NCBI GenBank assembly: GCA_017882025.1
Contig: JADGQG010000092.1
Span: 1-7,513 of the forward strand
Length of the DNA stretch: 7,513 bases
Direction of reading: 5' to 3'
Source: Chloroflexota bacterium
GTDB lineage: Bacteria > Chloroflexota > Limnocylindria > Limnocylindrales > CSP1-4
Each line of letters starts with the position of its first letter. Position 1 is the first letter of the stretch. Under the pieces are notes generated by a model. The model made no database searches and was not told the DNA's origin. It was given only the letters and a program-made list of their open reading frames with translations. Of the stretch, positions 5,530-7,513 are shown one piece after another. Position numbers and translations under genes: made by a program.

Positions 5530-6910
5530 GGGTGCGCGCCTCCACGCGGCGACCGGGGACCAGCGTTCGGGCCTTGAACTCCTCCTCGCGGAGTCCGTAG
5601 AGGCGAGGCGTGCGGGCCCAGTCGTTGCGGACGACCCAGCGCAGGATCGTCCGCGTCACGGTGATCGCGGTGAACATCGAGCAGAGCACACCGATGATCA
5701 GGACCAGCGCGAAGCCCCGGATCGTCGCCGACCCGAAGACGTACAGGATCGTGGCGGTGATGAGCGTGGACACGTTCGAGTCGAGGATGGAGTTCCAGGC
5801 GCGGTTGAAGCCAGCCTCCATCGCCGAGCTGAGCGTCTTCCCGGAACGGAGCTCCTCCTTCATCCGCTCGAAGATCAGGATATTGGCGTCGACCGCCATG
5901 CCGATCGAGAGGACGAAGCCGGCGATCCCGGCCAGCGTGAGCGTGACCGGGATGATCCGGAAGATGGCCAGCACCAGCAGTGAGTAGTAGACGAGCGCGA
6001 GGCACGCTACGAGGCCCGGCAGCCGGTAGTAGACGAGCATGAACAGGAAGACCAACAGGACCGCGATCAAGGCCGCCAGCAGAATCCGGTTGAGGGAGAA
6101 CCCGGCCAGCGTCGCGCCGATCGTGTTGCTCGACTCCTCCTTGAGCGGGAACGGCAGCGAGCCGTAGTTGAGGACGGTGATCAGGGAGTTCATTTCCGCG
6201 GCGGAAAAGCCGCTGGCGGAACCACCGGTGATGATCCCCGACCCCCCGGTGATCGGACTCTGGATGACCGGCGCCGAGACCACCTTGCCGTCCAGCACGA
6301 TCGCGAAGAGGTCGCCGACGTGCTTGCTCGTGTAGTCACTGAAGAGTTGGGAACCGGTCGACTTCAGGCGGAACCCGACCGCCCGCAGGCCCGTCTGGTC
6401 CGTAGACGGAAAGGCCTGGTCGATCTGGTCGCCGCCGAAGAGCGGTGTCGCCGCGGTCGGGAGCGGCTGACCCTGGACCGCCTGGGAAGTCCCGGGTGCG
6501 CTTCCGGTCCCATAGTCGGCGGTAGGAAGTGGCACGAAGTCCAGCTTGCCGGTCTGGACGAGAAGGGCCCGGATCTGGTCGGGGTTCTTCGCGTTCGGCA
6601 GGTCAACGAGGATGCGGTCGGTGCCCTCGGTCTGGACGATCGGCTCGGCGACGCCGGTGGAGTTGACCCGGTTCTCGATGATCGTCTTCGTCGTGGCAAG
6701 GGCGCCCGCATCGGGCTCTTTGCCGCCGGCGGGCTGGAGGCTGTACACGACCTCGAGGCCACCGACCAGGTCCAGGCCGAGCTTCGTGTCCACGACCCGC
6801 GTGCCGCCGTTCGGGTCGCCGAAGTTCGGGATCGTCAACTTCGGCCAGAAGTCGACGATGAGGAAGAGGACGCCGATGACGAGGATGATGATTGGGGTTG
6901 TTCGACGCAT
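5522..6910 (-). CDS. secD: Protein translocase subunit SecD
   Basis: SecD is the larger partner of SecF and carries the main extracytoplasmic domain that captures emerging preproteins. The product is 462 aa. Helix 1 covers about 6-20. LGLDLVGG (44-51) is the SecD counterpart of the D-x-x-G-G motif. The P1 domain includes IENRVNSTGVAEP (78-90), ILVDLPNAKNPDQI (100-113) and TGKLDFV (120-126). A Gly/Pro/Ser/Thr-rich loop (about 128-160) precedes GDQIDQAF. AIVLDGKVVSAPVI (203-216) and ITGGSASGFSAAE (227-239) are typical. Six membrane helices are expected overall; the last five lie in 270-425, with GMAVDANILIFERMKEEL (337-354) and AGFNRAWNSILDSNVSTL (366-383). The ATG at 6910 sits just before the first helix. 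No good Shine-Dalgarno precedes it. It is 42 bp downstream of uvrC and overlaps secF by 8 bp. Confidence 0.97.
   Translation of the reverse strand: MRRTTPIIILVIGVLFLIVDFWPKLTIPNFGDPNGGTRVVDTKLGLDLVGGLEVVYSLQPAGGKEPDAGALATTKTIIENRVNSTGVAEPIVQTEGTDRILVDLPNAKNPDQIRALLVQTGKLDFVPLPTADYGTGSAPGTSQAVQGQPLPTAATPLFGGDQIDQAFPSTDQTGLRAVGFRLKSTGSQLFSDYTSKHVGDLFAIVLDGKVVSAPVIQSPITGGSGIITGGSASGFSAAEMNSLITVLNYGSLPFPLKEESSNTIGATLAGFSLNRILLAALIAVLLVFLFMLVYYRLPGLVACLALVYYSLLVLAIFRIIPVTLTLAGIAGFVLSIGMAVDANILIFERMKEELRSGKTLSSAMEAGFNRAWNSILDSNVSTLITATILYVFGSATIRGFALVLIIGVLCSMFTAITVTRTILRWVVRNDWARTPRLYGLREEEFKARTLVPGRRVEARTRA
5539..5543 (-). promoter_or_regulatory. Shine-Dalgarno GGAGG of secF
   Basis: The minus strand reads GGAGG inside the 3' end of secD, with 9 bases before the GTG at 5529. 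This consensus site at ideal spacing decides the secF start and confirms the 8-bp overlap with secD. Confidence 0.75.
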
Positions 6911-6952
6911 CGGCGGGGATGCTAACAGGCTTTCACCCGGCCCGTCGGTCGG

Positions 6953-7513
6953 TCACTCGGCGAGGCCTGACTTGATCCGCTCCGCGAGCGCCCGGCCGAT
7001 CCCCGGGACCGCTGCGATCTGCTCCACTGGCGCCTCCCGGACCCGCTTCGCCGAGCCGAACGTGCGCAGCAGCGCACGCTTGCGGGCCGGCCCGATTCCC
7101 GGCAGGTCGTCGAAGGCCGATTTGACGGCAGCCTTCCGACGCAGGTCACGGTGGTACGTGATCGCAAAACGGTGCGCCTCGTCGCGGAGGCGCTGGACAA
7201 GGTAGAGGGCCGGCGATGTGGCCGGCAGGACCACCGGCTCCGGGCGGCCGGGGAGGAACAGCTCCTCGCGTTCCTTCGCCAGGCCGACGATCGGGATCTC
7301 CGCCAGTCCGAGCGCTTGGAGGACCTCCACGTCCGCGCTCAGCTGGCCCTTGCCGCCGTCCACGACGATCAGGTCGGGCAGCGTCCAGCGCAGCTCCTCG
7401 GCACTCCCCTCCTCGCCCGCCTTCGCGCGATGGAGACGGCGCCGCAGCATCTCCGCATGGCTGGCAAAGTCGTCCTGACCTGGAACGTCGCGGATGCGGA
7501 ACCGGCGGTACTC
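6953..7513 (-). CDS. uvrC: Excinuclease ABC subunit C, C-terminal part (5' end outside window)
   Basis: UvrC makes both incisions around UvrB-bound lesions in nucleotide excision repair. The 186 visible residues are the C-terminal third. The fragment opens with EYRRFRIRDVPGQDDFASHAE, with the FxI..v.G.DD.A pattern that begins the UvrC homology region. It continues with PDLIVVDGGKGQL (46-58 of the fragment) and IPIVGLAKEREELFLPG (73-89). Next is LVQRLRDEAHRFAITYHR (105-122). The aspartates in VVDGG and RDEAH belong to the RNase H-like endonuclease centre that cuts 5' of the lesion. A tandem helix-hairpin-helix domain closes the protein: LPGIGPARKRALL (137-149) and VPGIGRALAERI (169-180). The N-terminal GIY-YIG nuclease and UVR motif lie outside the window. 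The TGA at 6955-6953 is 42 bp before secD, so co-transcription is plausible. Confidence 0.97.
   Translation of the reverse strand, partial: EYRRFRIRDVPGQDDFASHAEMLRRRLHRAKAGEEGSAEELRWTLPDLIVVDGGKGQLSADVEVLQALGLAEIPIVGLAKEREELFLPGRPEPVVLPATSPALYLVQRLRDEAHRFAITYHRDLRRKAAVKSAFDDLPGIGPARKRALLRTFGSAKRVREAPVEQIAAVPGIGRALAERIKSGLAE

Noticed and set aside
5478..6005. Minus-strand 175-codon frame across the secD-secF junction, considered as a possible fusion or frameshift
   Set aside because: secD and secF are both complete in their own frames with a proper stop and start; the third frame has no similarity to anything and needs no frameshift.
1..7513. A novel defence, mobile or biosynthetic system
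   Set aside because: All coding space is taken by recognisable housekeeping genes plus one PD40 protein. There are no transposase, integrase, toxin-antitoxin, CRISPR, tRNA or phage signatures on either strand.

Overview
The window is a high-GC (roughly 70% by eye) stretch of bacterial chromosome in which all seven recognisable genes lie on the minus strand. Read in transcription order (high to low coordinates) they are: the 3' part of uvrC (runs off the right edge), secD, secF, recJ, a membrane-anchored TolB-like beta-propeller gene, pyrF, and the 5' part of a tatA-like gene (runs off the left edge). Nothing on the plus strand looks real: its long open frames are antisense shadows produced by GC-rich codon use.

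Layout. uvrC and secD are 42 bp apart. secD and secF overlap by 8 bp, with a good Shine-Dalgarno for secF inside secD. secF and recJ are separated by 85 bp holding a GC-rich hairpin without a T-tract. recJ and the TolB-like gene are 3 bp apart. The TolB-like gene and pyrF overlap by 4 bp (ATGA). pyrF and tatA are separated by 69 bp. This looks like one operon or two or three closely spaced transcription units. No promoter or intrinsic terminator could be called with confidence, and no gap exceeds 85 bp.

Functions. The genes are housekeeping: nucleotide excision repair (UvrC), recombination and repair exonuclease (RecJ), Sec export motor (SecD and SecF), twin-arginine export (TatA), the last step of UMP synthesis (PyrF, the 'type 2' orotidine decarboxylase family), and an extracytoplasmic PD40 propeller of unknown role. 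The secDF-recJ neighbourhood is familiar from many bacteria. The TolB-like gene and pyrF after recJ are less standard, since apt and relA follow recJ in Bacillus-like genomes.

Organism. High GC, separate secD and secF, a type 2 pyrF, and Ala/Ser/Pro-rich linkers in several envelope proteins suggest a terrestrial or freshwater Chloroflexota lineage (for example Limnocylindria-like), with an actinobacterial-type lineage as the alternative. This is inference from style, not a phylogenetic result.

No phage, IS, CRISPR, RNA gene or defence system was seen, and nothing supports an undescribed system. The most unusual item is a roughly 90-residue Ala/Ser/Pro insertion in the first extracytoplasmic domain of SecF.
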